Positions 48,682-58,068 of a DNA stretch of 64,000 nucleotides are shown here, in pieces. Every line of letters starts with the position of its first letter. The stretch's first letter is position 1. The notes beneath the pieces were generated by a model, which was given only the letters and a program-made list of their open reading frames with translations, was not told the DNA's origin and ran no database searches. Position numbers and translations under genes: made by a program. This DNA is from Conexibacter sp. SYSU D00693. GTDB lineage: Bacteria > Actinomycetota > Thermoleophilia > Solirubrobacterales > Solirubrobacteraceae. Where the stretch lies: positions 2,852,001 to 2,916,000 of the forward strand of contig NZ_CP070950.1 of the NCBI RefSeq assembly GCF_017084525.1, written 5' to 3'.

Positions 48682-50680
48682 CCGCGGCGGCGGTCGCCTC
48701 CGGCGTGATGCCCAGGCGCTCGAGCACCTCGGTGCCGGGCGCGCTGGCGCCGAAGCGGTCGATGGCCACGCTGCGGTCGACCCACCGCTCCCAGCCCATG
48801 GAGATGCCCGCCTCGACGCTGACCTTCGGCAGCGCCGGGGGCAGGACCTCGTCCTGGTAGGCGTCGTCCTGCTGGGCGAAGAGCTCCCAGGACGGCATGG
48901 AGACCACGCGCACCGCGATCCCCTCGCCGGCGAGCAGGTCGGCGGCGGCGAGCGCGGTGTGGACCTCGGCGCCGGTGCCGACGATCGCCGCCTGCTCCTC
49001 GCCGTCGGCGGGCCGCAGGACGTAGGCGCCCTTGGCGACGCCGTCGTGGTCGGCCTCGGCGAGGATCGGCAGGTCCTGGCGCGAGAGCGCGAAGCACGCG
49101 GGCCCCTGGAGGTCCTCGAGGACGACGCGCCACGCGGCGGCGGTCTCCTCGGCGTCGGCGGGCCGCAGGACGACGAGGCCCGGGATCGCCCGCAGGGCCG
49201 CGAGGTGCTCGACGGGCTGGTGGGTCGGGCCGTCCTCGCCCAGCGCCACGGAGTCGTGCGTGAAGACCCACGCCGTGCGCAGGCCCGTCAGCGAGCCCAG
49301 GCGGATCGAGCCCCGCATGTAGTCGGCGAACTGCAGGAACGTCGAGCCGTACGGCCGCACGATGCCGCCGTGGGCGGCCAGGCCGTTGACCGCGCCGCCC
49401 ATGCCGTGCTCGCGCACGCCCCAGAAGACGTTGCGGCCGGCCTTCGCCTTCGTGTAGCGCTCGTCGTCGCCGCCGGGGAACTCGGTCTTGGTGGACTCGC
49501 TGAGGTCCGCCGCGCCGCCGACCATCGTGGGGACGAACGGCGAGAACGCGGCCATGACCTTCTGGCCGGCCGCGCGGGTCGCGAGCTTCTCCTTGCCCCA
49601 GTCGACCTTGCCCTTGCCCAGCGCCTCGCGCAGGCCCGGCAGCGGGCGCCCGCCGTACGAGCCGCCCTCCCACGCGAGCTCCCACTCCTGGGCGAGGTCG
49701 CCCGCCGAGCCCTTCCACTCCTCGAAGCGGCGCTTCCACGCGGCGTGGGCCTCGGCGCCCCTGTCGGCCTGGGAGAACGCGTCGTAGACGCCGTCGGGGA
49801 CGAGGAAGTGCGCGTCGGGGTCCCAGCCCAGCGCCTCCTTCGTGGCGCGGACCTCGTCCTCGCCCAGGGGCGAGCCGTGCGCCTTGCTCGTGCCCTGCTT
49901 GCTCGGCGACGGGTAGCCGATGATCGACTTGACGCGGATGAGCGTCGGCCGGTCGGTCTCGCGCCTGCCCGCCTCGATCGCGGCCTCGAGCGCGGTGAGG
50001 TCGTTGGCGTCGTGGACCTCGAGGACGTGCCAGCCGTAGGCCTCGAAGCGCTTCGTGACGTCCTCGGTCCCGAAGCTCAGCGACGTCGGGCCGTCCAGGG
50101 AGATGTCGTTGTCGTCGTAGAGGTAGACGAGGCGCCCGAGGCCGAGGTGGCCGGCCAGCGACGCGGCCTCCGAGGCGATGCCCTCCATGAGGTCGCCGTC
50201 GGAGCAGATCGCGTACGTGAAGTGCGACATGACCTCCTCGCCGAAGCGCTCGCGCAGGAAGCGCTCGGCCATCGCCATGCCCACGCCGTTGGCGAAGCCC
50301 TGGCCCAGGGGGCCCGTGGTGACCTCGACGCCCGGCGTGACGTGCGTGCGGTCGCGCTCCGGGTGGCCGGGGGTCAGCGAGCCCCACTGGCGGAAGGCCT
50401 TGAGGTCGTCCAGCGAGACGCTGTAGCCCGAGAGGTGCAGGACGCTGTAGAGGAGCATCGAGCCGTGGCCCGCCGAGAGGACGAACCGGTCGCGGTCGGG
50501 CCAGTCGGGGTCCTGCGGGTCGTGCTGCATGACCTTGGCGAACAGGACGTAGGCCGCGGGCGCCATGGCCATCGGCATGCCGGGGTGACCGGAGTTCGCC
50601 GCCTGCACGGCGTCCATGGACAGCGTGCGGATCGTGTCGACGCAGAGCTGGTCCAGCGAGGTCTCGGTGGGGGCGGCCAT
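48659..50680 (-). CDS. tkt: Transketolase
   Basis: 673-aa thiamine diphosphate enzyme of the pentose phosphate pathway, moving two-carbon units between sugar phosphates. Signatures: [20 protein letters not shown] at the N-terminus, [23 protein letters not shown]-metal motif [19 protein letters not shown], and [20 protein letters not shown] near residue 480. Length is normal. The ATG at 50680 follows directly before [11 protein letters not shown]; an upstream ATG at 50698 adds six residues. It is monocistronic here, between a fluoride channel and a transglycosylase. Confidence 0.97.
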   Translation of the reverse strand: MAAPTETSLDQLCVDTIRTLSMDAVQAANSGHPGMPMAMAPAAYVLFAKVMQHDPQDPDWPDRDRFVLSAGHGSMLLYSVLHLSGYSVSLDDLKAFRQWGSLTPGHPERDRTHVTPGVEVTTGPLGQGFANGVGMAMAERFLRERFGEEVMSHFTYAICSDGDLMEGIASEAASLAGHLGLGRLVYLYDDNDISLDGPTSLSFGTEDVTKRFEAYGWHVLEVHDANDLTALEAAIEAGRRETDRPTLIRVKSIIGYPSPSKQGTSKAHGSPLGEDEVRATKEALGWDPDAHFLVPDGVYDAFSQADRGAEAHAAWKRRFEEWKGSAGDLAQEWELAWEGGSYGGRPLPGLREALGKGKVDWGKEKLATRAAGQKVMAAFSPFVPTMVGGAADLSESTKTEFPGGDDERYTKAKAGRNVFWGVREHGMGGAVNGLAAHGGIVRPYGSTFLQFADYMRGSIRLGSLTGLRTAWVFTHDSVALGEDGPTHQPVEHLAALRAIPGLVVLRPADAEETAAAWRVVLEDLQGPACFALSRQDLPILAEADHDGVAKGAYVLRPADGEEQAAIVGTGAEVHTALAAADLLAGEGIAVRVVSMPSWELFAQQDDAYQDEVLPPALPKVSVEAGISMGWERWVDRSVAIDRFGASAPGTEVLERLGITPEATAAAVKELLGA

Positions 50681-50738
50681 GGCCGCAACGCTACCCACCG
50701 CGCGCCGATGGCCCCACGCCGCGCCTAGGGTCCATCCC

Positions 50739-51077
50739 GTGACCGCGCTGCTCGTCGCCGTCGCCGGAGCCGCCGGCGTGCTCGCCCGCTACGGGATCGC
50801 CACGGCGCTGCCCGGCGCGGGGGCGATCCTCGCGGTGAACGTCGCCGGCTCGTTCGCCCTCGGCGCGCTCGTCGGCGCGGGGACCGGCGACCAGGTGCGC
50901 ACCGTGCTCGGCCTGGGCTTCCTCGGCGGCTTCACGACGTACTCGACGTTCGCCGTCCAGGCCTGGGAGCGCGTCGACGGCGGCGACCTGGCGGCGGCGT
51001 TCTGGCTCGTGGCGGGCAGCGTCGTGCTCGGCGTGGGCGCGGCCGGCCTCGGGATCGCGCTGGGACGGGCGGTGTAG
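50739..51077 (+). CDS. crcB: CrcB/Fluc fluoride channel
   Basis: 112-aa four-helix membrane protein. The pore Asn sits in [17 protein letters not shown], and the signature [17 protein letters not shown] with the Phe box and central Na-site is intact. Fluc channels work as antiparallel dimers; no second copy is near, so this one is probably a homodimer. GTG start at 50739. The 58-nt upstream gap is too short for a crcB fluoride riboswitch, and none is visible. Confidence 0.92.
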   Translation: MTALLVAVAGAAGVLARYGIATALPGAGAILAVNVAGSFALGALVGAGTGDQVRTVLGLGFLGGFTTYSTFAVQAWERVDGGDLAAAFWLVAGSVVLGVGAAGLGIALGRAV

Positions 51078-51086
51078 CGTCGCCGC

Positions 51087-51980
51087 GTGCCCGACGTCCA
51101 TCGCACGCCCGACGAGCGCTTCGCCGACCTCCCCGGGTTCCCGTACGCGCCCCACTACGCCCAGGTCGCGGGCCTGCGGCTGCACCACCTCGACGAGGGT
51201 CCCGCGGATGCGCCGCCCGTCGTCCTGCTCCACGGCGAGCCGACGTGGTCCTACCTCTACCGCAAGGTCCTGCCGCCCCTGCTGGAGGCCGGCCACCGCT
51301 GCGTCGTCCCCGACATGCCGGGCTTCGGGCGCTCGGACAAGCCCACCGACGTCGCCTGGTACTCCTACGACCGCCACTGCGAGGTGATGGCGGGCCTGCT
51401 GGCCGACCACCTCGACGTGCGCGGAGCGACGCTCGTCGTGCAGGACTGGGGCGGGCCGGTCGGCCTGCGCTTCGCCGTCGAGCACCCGGACCGCGTCGCG
51501 CGCCTGGTCGTCATGGACACCGGGCTCTTCACCGGCCACCAGCGGATGAGCGAGGCCTGGACGGCGTTCCGCGACTTCGTCGAGCGCACGGAGGACCTGC
51601 CGATCGGGATGCTCGTCCGCGGCGCCTGCGCGACGGACCCGGGCGACGACGTGGTGGCCGCCTACGAGGCGCCGTTCGACACCCCGGCTGCGAAGGCGGG
51701 CGCTCGTGCCTTCCCGCTGATGATCCCGCTGGCGCCCGACGCGCCGGGGGCCGAGGCCGGCCAGCGGGTGCTCGCCGCGCTGCGCGGCCTCGACGTGCCC
51801 ACGCTGATGCTGTGGGCCGACGGCGACCCGATCCTGCCGCTGTCGACCGGCCGGCGCTTCGCCGAGGCGATCGGCCGCCCGGAGCCCGAGGTCGTCCCCG
51901 GCGCCTCGCACTTCCTGCAGGAGGACGCCGGGGAGTGGATCGGGCGGCGGATCGCCGCCTGGCTGGCCGGGACGGCCTAG
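51087..51980 (+). CDS. Haloalkane dehalogenase (DhlA/DhmA-like, subfamily I)
   Basis: 297-aa alpha/beta-hydrolase that probably removes halide from haloalkanes. Oxyanion region LLHGEPTWSYLYRKVLPPL, nucleophile Asp in VVQDWGGPVGLRFAVEHP, acid Asp in LMLWADGDPILPL and catalytic His in GASHFLQEDAGEWIGRR. The HGEP and DWGG forms match DhlA-type enzymes rather than the HGNP type of subfamily II. GTG start at 51087, 9 nt after crcB, so it could be co-transcribed. Physiological substrate unknown; epoxide-hydrolase-like specificity is less likely because a halide-binding Trp follows the nucleophile. The TAG stop shares CTAG with the convergent SDR. Confidence 0.87.
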   Translation: MPDVHRTPDERFADLPGFPYAPHYAQVAGLRLHHLDEGPADAPPVVLLHGEPTWSYLYRKVLPPLLEAGHRCVVPDMPGFGRSDKPTDVAWYSYDRHCEVMAGLLADHLDVRGATLVVQDWGGPVGLRFAVEHPDRVARLVVMDTGLFTGHQRMSEAWTAFRDFVERTEDLPIGMLVRGACATDPGDDVVAAYEAPFDTPAAKAGARAFPLMIPLAPDAPGAEAGQRVLAALRGLDVPTLMLWADGDPILPLSTGRRFAEAIGRPEPEVVPGASHFLQEDAGEWIGRRIAAWLAGTA

Positions 51981-52861
51981 CTCGTCAGCTGCCGGGGCGC
52001 GTCGCCCTCTTCGAGCTGGGGGTCGGAGTGCGACGCGCGCAGCTCGTAGTCGCGGCGCTTGGACGCGTCGACCTGCGCGAGGACCTGGTCGGCCTTCAGC
52101 GCGCGGCTGATCGCCTCGCGGCCGCGGCGCGGCACGACCTGCATGACCGTCGAGATCGCCTGGACGCTGCGCGGGACGAAGACGTCGAAGCGCGGGACCT
52201 TGAGCGCGGCGACGATCTCGTCCGCGACGTCCTCGGGCTGGACCTGCTTGACGCCCCGCGTCTGCTGCAGGCCCGAGGCCAGCTCCGTGTTGACGACCAC
52301 GGGCATGACGCAGGAGACCTCGATGCCGCTGCCGCGCAGCTCGGCGCGCAGCGCCTCGGAGGCACCGACGACGAAGTGCTTCGTGCCGCAGTAGGAGGCC
52401 CCGCCGGGGAAGCCGCCCTTGCCGGCGGAGCTGGCGACGTTCACGACGTGGCCGCTGCCCCGGCGCAGCATCCGGGGCACGACCTCCTTGACGCCGAAGA
52501 GGACGCCGTTGACGTTGATGTCGATCATCCGCTGGGCGGTGGCGTCGTCCTCCTCCCACAGCGGGCGACCCACCTGCATGATCCCGGCGTTGTTGACCAG
52601 GACGTCCACCGGGCCGAGCTGCTCCTCGACCTGGTCGAGGAAGCCGCGCACGGACTCCCGGTCGGTCACGTCGAGGCGCAGGGCGATCGTGCCGCCGCCG
52701 AGCTCCTGGGCGGTGCGCTGGGCGAGGTCGGCGTCGAGGTCGCCGATCGCGACCACCATGCCCTCGCGCACGAACGCCTGGGCGGTGGCGCGGCCGATGC
52801 CGCGGGCGGCGCCCGTGACGGCGGCGACCTTGCCGGAGAGGGAACGGGGCTGCTTGGCCAT
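51977..52861 (-). CDS. Short-chain dehydrogenase/reductase with C-terminal extension
   Basis: 294-aa SDR, longer than the classic 245-250. Cofactor motif VTGAARGIGRATAQAF, Asp in AIGDLDADLAQ suggesting NAD preference, NNAGIMQVGRPLWEED, catalytic set VASSAGKGGFPGG and SYCGTKHFV. The last 60 residues (from VPRRGREAISRALKADQVLA) are a helical extension seen in actinobacterial SDRs annotated as mycolate or lipid-related. The ATG at 52861 places the Rossmann motif near residue 16. Substrate unknown. Confidence 0.88.
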   Translation of the reverse strand: MAKQPRSLSGKVAAVTGAARGIGRATAQAFVREGMVVAIGDLDADLAQRTAQELGGGTIALRLDVTDRESVRGFLDQVEEQLGPVDVLVNNAGIMQVGRPLWEEDDATAQRMIDINVNGVLFGVKEVVPRMLRRGSGHVVNVASSAGKGGFPGGASYCGTKHFVVGASEALRAELRGSGIEVSCVMPVVVNTELASGLQQTRGVKQVQPEDVADEIVAALKVPRFDVFVPRSVQAISTVMQVVPRRGREAISRALKADQVLAQVDASKRRDYELRASHSDPQLEEGDAPRQLTS

Positions 52862-52909
52862 GGCCCGACCCTCCCACCGACGTGACGCCGGCGTCAAGTT
52901 CGTGCGGTG

Positions 52910-54553
52910 CTAGCCCTTGCCGCCGCCGGACGAGCCACCGCCCGACCCGCCCGACGACCCACCGCCGAGCGGACCCTGCTGCGGCTTGTCCGGGGCCGTG
53001 GCGCCGGGCACCGGGCCCGTGGCGCCGGGCGTGCCGTCCTTGCCCTCGCCCACGCCGCCGGCCGCGGGGCCGCCGGGCTGCGCCGCGGGCGCGGGCGCCG
53101 CGGAGGGCGCCGGCGCGGCGGGCGTGGCCTTCGGCCGGGCCTGGCCGCCCGTCGGGACGATGCGCTTGTTCTTCTTCTTCGCCTTGGCGGCGCCCTCGGA
53201 GGACGACGACGGCGGGACGGCCGAACCGGGCCGGCGCGCGGCGGCCGGGTTGCCGTCCTTCTTGCCCCCGCCGGTGCTCCCGGCGGCGGGCGTCTGGGCC
53301 TTCGTGTTGACGCGGGCGACCTCCCGGACCGCCGGCGCCGCGGGGGCGGCGGCCGGTGCGGTCGCGGGCCTCGCAGCGACGGCGGGCGCGGCGGTGGCCA
53401 CCGGCGTCCGGCGCGCGGGACGCCGGCGCGCGGCCCGACGCCTGGCCGGCGCGCTCGCCCGGCGGCGGCTCGCGCGCTCGCTGCGGGCGGCGGGGGCGGG
53501 CGCGGAGCGCGTGCTCGCGGGGGCGGGCGCGGCGGGCAGCGCGCCCGGCGCCGCGGCGAGGAGCTTGGAGGACGACGCGGCGCCACGCGCCTGGCCCGAG
53601 GACGCCTGGGCACCGCCGTCGCGGCCCACCGAGCCGGCCGACGGCCCGCTGCCGTCGCCGGAGACCAGCGCGCCACCCGCACCGCCGACGAGCGCGGTGG
53701 TGACGAGGACCTTCGCGGCCATCCCCTCGAGCGCCGCGGTCGCGCCCGACAGCAGGCCGGCGCCCGTGCCGCCGGCGAGGACCGCGGCACCACCGCCGCC
53801 GATGCCCCCGGCGCCGAGCATCCCGAGCACCGCGGCCTTCAGGCCGGCCGCGGGCGCCACGGGCAGGATCGCCGCCATCGCCGCGCGCTGGCGGCGGACC
53901 TCCGCGCCGAACGCGGCGCAGGCGGGGCACTGCTCGACGTGGCGGCGCAGCGGGGCGCGGCGCAGGGCGCTGCCGCGCAGCGTCGCGAGCTGCTCCTGCA
54001 CGTCGCGGCACGCCACGTCACGCGCCTGGCGGCGGGCCATGAGGTTCTCGCGGGCCTGGAACACCAGCGCCTTCACCTTGTCCCGGCGGACGTCGAGGAC
54101 GTCCGCGACCTCGTCGTGGGACAGGGCGCCGAGCTCGGAGAGGACGAGCGCGGCACGCTGGTCCTCGGGCAGGTGGTGGAGGTCGGCGACGAGCTCGCGC
54201 AGGTCGGCGCGGCGCTGGACCTGGGCGCTGAGGCCGTCGAGCGACGCGACGCCCTCCTCGAGCTCGACGGCGGCCTCGCGGCGGGCGCGCAGCACCGAGG
54301 TGCAGCGGTTGCGCGCGACGGTGTAGAGCCAGGCGCGCAGCTGGAGCTCGCGCTCGTCGCCGATGAGGTGCCGGTAGGCGGCGGTGAAGACGTGCTGGAG
54401 GACGTCCTCGGCCTCGGCCTGGTCGCCCAGCATGTGGCGGCAGAACGCCAGCAGCTGCCGGTGGTGGCGGTCGTACAGGACCTCGAACGCCGCGTCGTCC
54501 CCGGCGCGGACGCGGTCGGCGAGCCGCTCGTCCGACAGGGCGCGCCGCAGCAC
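52910..54553 (-). CDS. ECF sigma factor fused to a zinc-finger anti-sigma/membrane region
   Basis: 547-aa fusion. Sigma region 2 spans about 10-75 (DAAFEVLYDRHHRQLLAFCR, AEDVLQHVFTAAYRHL) and region 4 about 105-175 (HLPEDQRAALVLSELGALSH, DEVADVLDVRRDKVKALVFQ). A zinc anti-sigma motif follows at about 180-205: upstream Cys then RRHVEQCPAC (HxxxCxxC). A hydrophobic segment near 255-295 (AAKVLVTTALVGGAGGALV) may be membrane-spanning. About 250 residues of Ala/Pro/Ser/Lys-rich disordered tail end in a Gly/Ser run. The GTG at 54553 with GGGGGA before it is preferred; a GTG at 54607 adds 18 residues. The fused layout recalls ECF groups with C-terminal regulatory extensions. Confidence 0.82.
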   Translation of the reverse strand: MLRRALSDERLADRVRAGDDAAFEVLYDRHHRQLLAFCRHMLGDQAEAEDVLQHVFTAAYRHLIGDERELQLRAWLYTVARNRCTSVLRARREAAVELEEGVASLDGLSAQVQRRADLRELVADLHHLPEDQRAALVLSELGALSHDEVADVLDVRRDKVKALVFQARENLMARRQARDVACRDVQEQLATLRGSALRRAPLRRHVEQCPACAAFGAEVRRQRAAMAAILPVAPAAGLKAAVLGMLGAGGIGGGGAAVLAGGTGAGLLSGATAALEGMAAKVLVTTALVGGAGGALVSGDGSGPSAGSVGRDGGAQASSGQARGAASSSKLLAAAPGALPAAPAPASTRSAPAPAARSERASRRRASAPARRRAARRRPARRTPVATAAPAVAARPATAPAAAPAAPAVREVARVNTKAQTPAAGSTGGGKKDGNPAAARRPGSAVPPSSSSEGAAKAKKKNKRIVPTGGQARPKATPAAPAPSAAPAPAAQPGGPAAGGVGEGKDGTPGATGPVPGATAPDKPQQGPLGGGSSGGSGGGSSGGGKG

Positions 54554-54743
54554 AGCTCCCCCTGGATGACGACGACCTCGCCGCAGCTCGAGAGCAGCGG
54601 CCTCCACGCGTAGATGGTGCCAGAAGTGGACACGTCCATGCCACCCAACGCGCGTCCACCCCGGAGGTTGGCCGGTGGGCAGCGGGATCGCCCACTGAAC
54701 CGGAACTCGGTCCGGTGGCGAACTGCGACAGGGTGAGGTCGGA

Positions 54744-55895
54744 CTACCCCTGGTGACGCAGCGCGCGGACCTCCACGCGGCCCTCCCGCAGCTGGCGGTC
54801 GAAGGCCGCGACGACCGCGGGGTCGAACTGGGAGCCGGCGCACGCCGCGAGCTCGGCGAGCGCGACGTCGACCTCGAGCCCGGGCCGGTAGGGCCGGTCG
54901 GAGGTCATCGCCTCGAAGGAGTCGGCCACGAAGATGACCCGGGACTCGAGCGGGATGTCGGCGCCGGCGAGCCCGTCCGGGTAGCCGCGCCCGTCGAGGC
55001 GCTCGTGGTGGTGGCGCACGAAGCTCGCCTCCTCGTGCAGCCCGGCGTGGGCGAGCATCGTCGACCCCACCTGCGGGTGCAGCTGGACCTGGGCGAACTC
55101 CTCGTCGGTGAGGCGGCCGGGCTTCTCGAGGACCGCCTCCGGCACCGCGACCTTGCCGATGTCGTGCAGGAAGGCCGCCCGGCGCAGGCGCACCGTGCGC
55201 TCCTCGCGGAAGTCCAGGGCGTTGGCGATCGCCCCGGCGTAGGCGGCGACGGTCACGGAGTGGTCGCGCGTCGCCAGCCGGGCGGCGTCGATGCCGGCCA
55301 CGACGGCGTGCAGGTGGGCGAGCATGCCCGGGCGCACCGCCGCGTCGCCGACGTCGCGCGCCACCGCGCACAGGTCCTTGCCGTGGGCCTTGACCCAGCC
55401 CAGGGCCGCCTCGACGCGGCGCTCGAGGACCTCGACCGTCGCGCCGTCGTCGGGCACGGCGGCGACGCCCGCCGAGACGGTGACCGCGCGACCCGGCACG
55501 AGGTCGGCCTTGGCCACCGCCGTGCGCAGGCGGTCGGCCGCGAGCAGGGCCTCCATCCGCGTGGTCTCGGGCAGCAGGACGCCGAAGGCGTCCCCGCCCA
55601 CGCGAGCGAGGGTGTCCGACGGGCGGACGCGCCCTTGCAGCACGTCCGCCACGGCGCGCAGGACACCGTCCCCGGCCGGCCGGCCGAGCGTCGAGTTGAC
55701 GACGCCGAGGTCGTCGACGTCGAAGATCGCGAGCGACGCCTCGGTGCCGTAGCGCCGGTGGCGGTCGAGCTCCTTGTCGAGCTGGTGGAAGAAGACGTCC
55801 CGGGCGACGAGCCCGGTCAGGGGGTCGCGAAGTCCCCCGCCGCAGGTCGGGCAGGCTCCGGCGCGGCCCGCGTCCGTGCGAGCGAGTGCATCCAT
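54744..55895 (-). CDS. GGDEF/HD-GYP protein with N-terminal zinc-ribbon-like motif
   Basis: 383-aa soluble protein for cyclic di-GMP metabolism. An N-terminal CPTCGGGLRD may be half of a zinc site; a GGDEF domain follows (about 24-175: LTGLVARDVFFHQLD, FDVDDLGVVNSTLGRPAGDG) with a degenerate active site RVGGDAFGVLLP but an RPSD inhibitory-site motif. The C-terminal HD-GYP domain (about 205-375) is complete: FLHDIGKVAVPEAVLEKPG, HHHERLDGRGYPDGLAG and FVADSFEAMTSDRPYR. It is therefore probably a phosphodiesterase, with GGDEF as a GTP or c-di-GMP-binding regulatory domain. Divergent from the DUF3105 gene. Confidence 0.9.
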   Translation of the reverse strand: MDALARTDAGRAGACPTCGGGLRDPLTGLVARDVFFHQLDKELDRHRRYGTEASLAIFDVDDLGVVNSTLGRPAGDGVLRAVADVLQGRVRPSDTLARVGGDAFGVLLPETTRMEALLAADRLRTAVAKADLVPGRAVTVSAGVAAVPDDGATVEVLERRVEAALGWVKAHGKDLCAVARDVGDAAVRPGMLAHLHAVVAGIDAARLATRDHSVTVAAYAGAIANALDFREERTVRLRRAAFLHDIGKVAVPEAVLEKPGRLTDEEFAQVQLHPQVGSTMLAHAGLHEEASFVRHHHERLDGRGYPDGLAGADIPLESRVIFVADSFEAMTSDRPYRPGLEVDVALAELAACAGSQFDPAVVAAFDRQLREGRVEVRALRHQG

Positions 55896-55954
55896 GCCTC
55901 CGAGGTGGTCGACCGGATCGGCTGGAGCTTGAGGTCCCTATGCTCCGGGCCGCG

Positions 55955-56662
55955 ATGGCCAGTCGTCAGGAGGAGAAGGAGCGCCGGCGCCAGGAGCGCG
56001 AGGCGCGAGAGCAGGCCGAGGCGCGCAAGGCCGCAGCGAAGCGGCGGATGCAGCTCGTGGCCGGCGGCGTGCTCGCCGTCGCCGCGATCGCCGCGGTCGT
56101 GGTCGCCATCACCTCCGGCGGCGGCGACGGTGGCTCGGGCGACGGCCCGTCGCAGGAGGCCAGCTCGTCGGTGCCGATCCCGCGCCGCGCGATCACCGAC
56201 CTGTCCGCCGCGGCCAAGGCCGCCGGGTGCGAGGTCAAGACCTTCCCGTCGGAGGGCCGCGAGCACTCCGAGGACGCCTTCAGCGGCTACAAGACCAACC
56301 CGCCGACGTCGGGCACCCACAACCCGACGCCCGCGCAGGACGGGATCTACGACCCGGGCAACGAGCCGGCCGCCAACAACTGGGTGCACACCCTGGAGCA
56401 CGGCCGGATCCTCTACCAGTACCGGCCGGGCACCCCGCGGCGCCGGATCCAGCAGCTCGAGACGCTCTACAACGAGCCGTTCCGCGGGGCCGAGGGCTAC
56501 CACCAGGTCGTCATGCAGAACAACACGGACATGCCCTTCGCCGTGGCCGGCGTGGCGTGGACGCACTACGTGGGCTGCAACGAGTTCAACGACAAGGTGT
56601 TCGACGCGCTGCGCGCGTTCCGCGACACCTACGTCGACAAGGGCCCCGAGCTCATCCCGTAG
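55955..56662 (+). CDS. DUF3105 membrane-anchored protein
   Basis: 235-aa protein. A highly charged N-terminal helix SRQEEKERRRQEREAREQAE is followed by one membrane segment LVAGGVLAVAAIAAVVVAIT and an external DUF3105 domain (about 85-235). The domain has the family's PPTSGTHNPTP, NNWVHTLEHGRILYQYRPGT and VAWTHYVGCNEF. His residues in THNP and HTLEHGR suggest a metal site, but no function is established for the family. The ATG at 55955 is the usual family start (MASRQEEKE); an ATG at 55940 adds five residues. The stop overlaps the MocR gene by 11 nt. Confidence 0.85.
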   Translation: MASRQEEKERRRQEREAREQAEARKAAAKRRMQLVAGGVLAVAAIAAVVVAITSGGGDGGSGDGPSQEASSSVPIPRRAITDLSAAAKAAGCEVKTFPSEGREHSEDAFSGYKTNPPTSGTHNPTPAQDGIYDPGNEPAANNWVHTLEHGRILYQYRPGTPRRRIQQLETLYNEPFRGAEGYHQVVMQNNTDMPFAVAGVAWTHYVGCNEFNDKVFDALRAFRDTYVDKGPELIP

Positions 56663-58019
56663 CGGCGAGGGCCCGCGCGAGCGCCCGCAGCGCGGGCGCC
56701 GCGCCGGGCTCCGGGAGGTTGGCGTAGCCCAGCACGAGGTGGGCACGACCACCGTGGCCGTAGCCCACCACGCCCGCGCCGGCCGCCCAGGCGCGCTCGA
56801 GGACGCCCGGCAGCGCGTCCGGGTCCAGCCCGGGCAGCGTCGCGTGCACGTGCAGGCCGGCGTGCGCGCCGCGGACCTCCGCCTGCGGGAGGTGCTCGGC
56901 GACCGCGGCCAGCAGCGCGTCGCGCCGGCGCCGGTAGCGGGTGCGCATGCGCCGCAGGTGGCGGTCGAGCTCGCCCCGGGTGACGAGGTCGGCGAGCGCG
57001 AGCTGGCCCAGGGCCTCGCCGCCGCCGTCGCTCAGCGCCCGCGCCGCCGCGACGTCGGCCGCGAGGTCGGCGGGCGCGACGACCCAGCCCAGGCGCAGGG
57101 CGGGCGCGAGGGCCTTGCTCACCGAGCCGAGGTACACCGTGCGCTCGGGCCGCCGGCCCTGCAGGGCGCCCGAGGGCGTGCCGTCGTGGCGGACCTCGCC
57201 GTCGTAGTCGTCCTCGAGCACCCACCCGTCCCAGGCGTCGAGCGCCGCCCGGCGCGCGTCGCTGAGCTGCGCGCCGGTCGGCATCTGGTGCTGGGGCGTG
57301 ACGAGCAGCGCGTCGAGGCCGTCGAGCGCGTCGACCAGGACGCCGTCGTCGTCGACGGGGACGCGGACCGTCTCGAGGCCGGCGCGCCGCAGGACGAGCC
57401 GGTGCAGCGGGAAGCCGGGGTCCTCGACGCCGACGCGCGTGGCGCCGCGGTCGCGCAGGACGGCGGCGACGAGCGCCAGCCCCTGGGTCATCCCGGTGCT
57501 GACGACGACCTCCCCGGGCACCGCGCGCACGCCGCGGGCCCGGCCGAGGTAGCCGGCGAGGACCGCGCGCAGGGTGGGCGCGCCGGCGGGGTCGCCGTAG
57601 GTGAGCGCGCCGTCGGGGGCCGTCTCGAGCGCGCGGCGCAGCGCGCCGAGCCACGCCCGCCGCGGGAAGGCGCCGAGGTCGGCGGACTCCGCGCGCAGGT
57701 CCCACCGCGGGGCCGACGGGCCGTCGGCGGCGCCCGCCGCGTCGGCGGGCGCGGCGGCCACGCGCGTCCCGCTGCCGGGCCGCGCCTCGAGCACGCCCTC
57801 GGCCAGGAGCTGGGCGTAGGCCTCGACCACCACGCCGCGCGAGACGCCCAGCTCGCGGGCGAGCGCGCGCGAGGAGGGCAGGGGCTCGCCGGGGCGCAGC
57901 CGGCCCGCCCGGACGTCGTCGCGCAGCTGGCCCTCGAGCTGCGCGCGCAGGGTCCCGGCGCCGTCGCCCCGGCGCACCGCGACGAGGAGGTCGCGTCCGA
58001 GGTGGTCCGCTCGCGGCAT
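56652..58019 (-). CDS. MocR/PdxR-type GntR-aminotransferase regulator
   Basis: 455-aa regulator. The N-terminal GntR winged helix (PLPSSRALARELGVSRGVVV then VEAYAQLLAEGVLEARPGSG) is joined to a fold-type I aminotransferase domain. In that domain the PLP lysine lies in YLGSVSKALAPALRLGWVVA and the cofactor-binding Asp region in WVLEDDYDGEVRHDG. Such proteins sense PLP, GABA or other amino compounds and usually control a divergent gene; here that is the AhpD-like gene 50 nt away. The ATG at 58019 places the DNA-binding domain about 25 residues in. Confidence 0.92.
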   Translation of the reverse strand: MPRADHLGRDLLVAVRRGDGAGTLRAQLEGQLRDDVRAGRLRPGEPLPSSRALARELGVSRGVVVEAYAQLLAEGVLEARPGSGTRVAAAPADAAGAADGPSAPRWDLRAESADLGAFPRRAWLGALRRALETAPDGALTYGDPAGAPTLRAVLAGYLGRARGVRAVPGEVVVSTGMTQGLALVAAVLRDRGATRVGVEDPGFPLHRLVLRRAGLETVRVPVDDDGVLVDALDGLDALLVTPQHQMPTGAQLSDARRAALDAWDGWVLEDDYDGEVRHDGTPSGALQGRRPERTVYLGSVSKALAPALRLGWVVAPADLAADVAAARALSDGGGEALGQLALADLVTRGELDRHLRRMRTRYRRRRDALLAAVAEHLPQAEVRGAHAGLHVHATLPGLDPDALPGVLERAWAAGAGVVGYGHGGRAHLVLGYANLPEPGAAPALRALARALAATG

Positions 58020-58068
58020 CGTGAAGTGGCCCTGTCCGGCCGGGCGGCGCGAGCGTAGCGTGCCCGCC

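Noticed and set aside
50681..50738. Fluoride riboswitch before crcB.
   Set aside because: The gap is only 58 nt and I see no pseudoknot-forming conserved core.
54608..54743. The GGTGCCAGAAGTGG near 54614 as another copy of the palindromic repeat at 4562.
   Set aside because: It shares only GGTGCCAG and has no palindromic partner.
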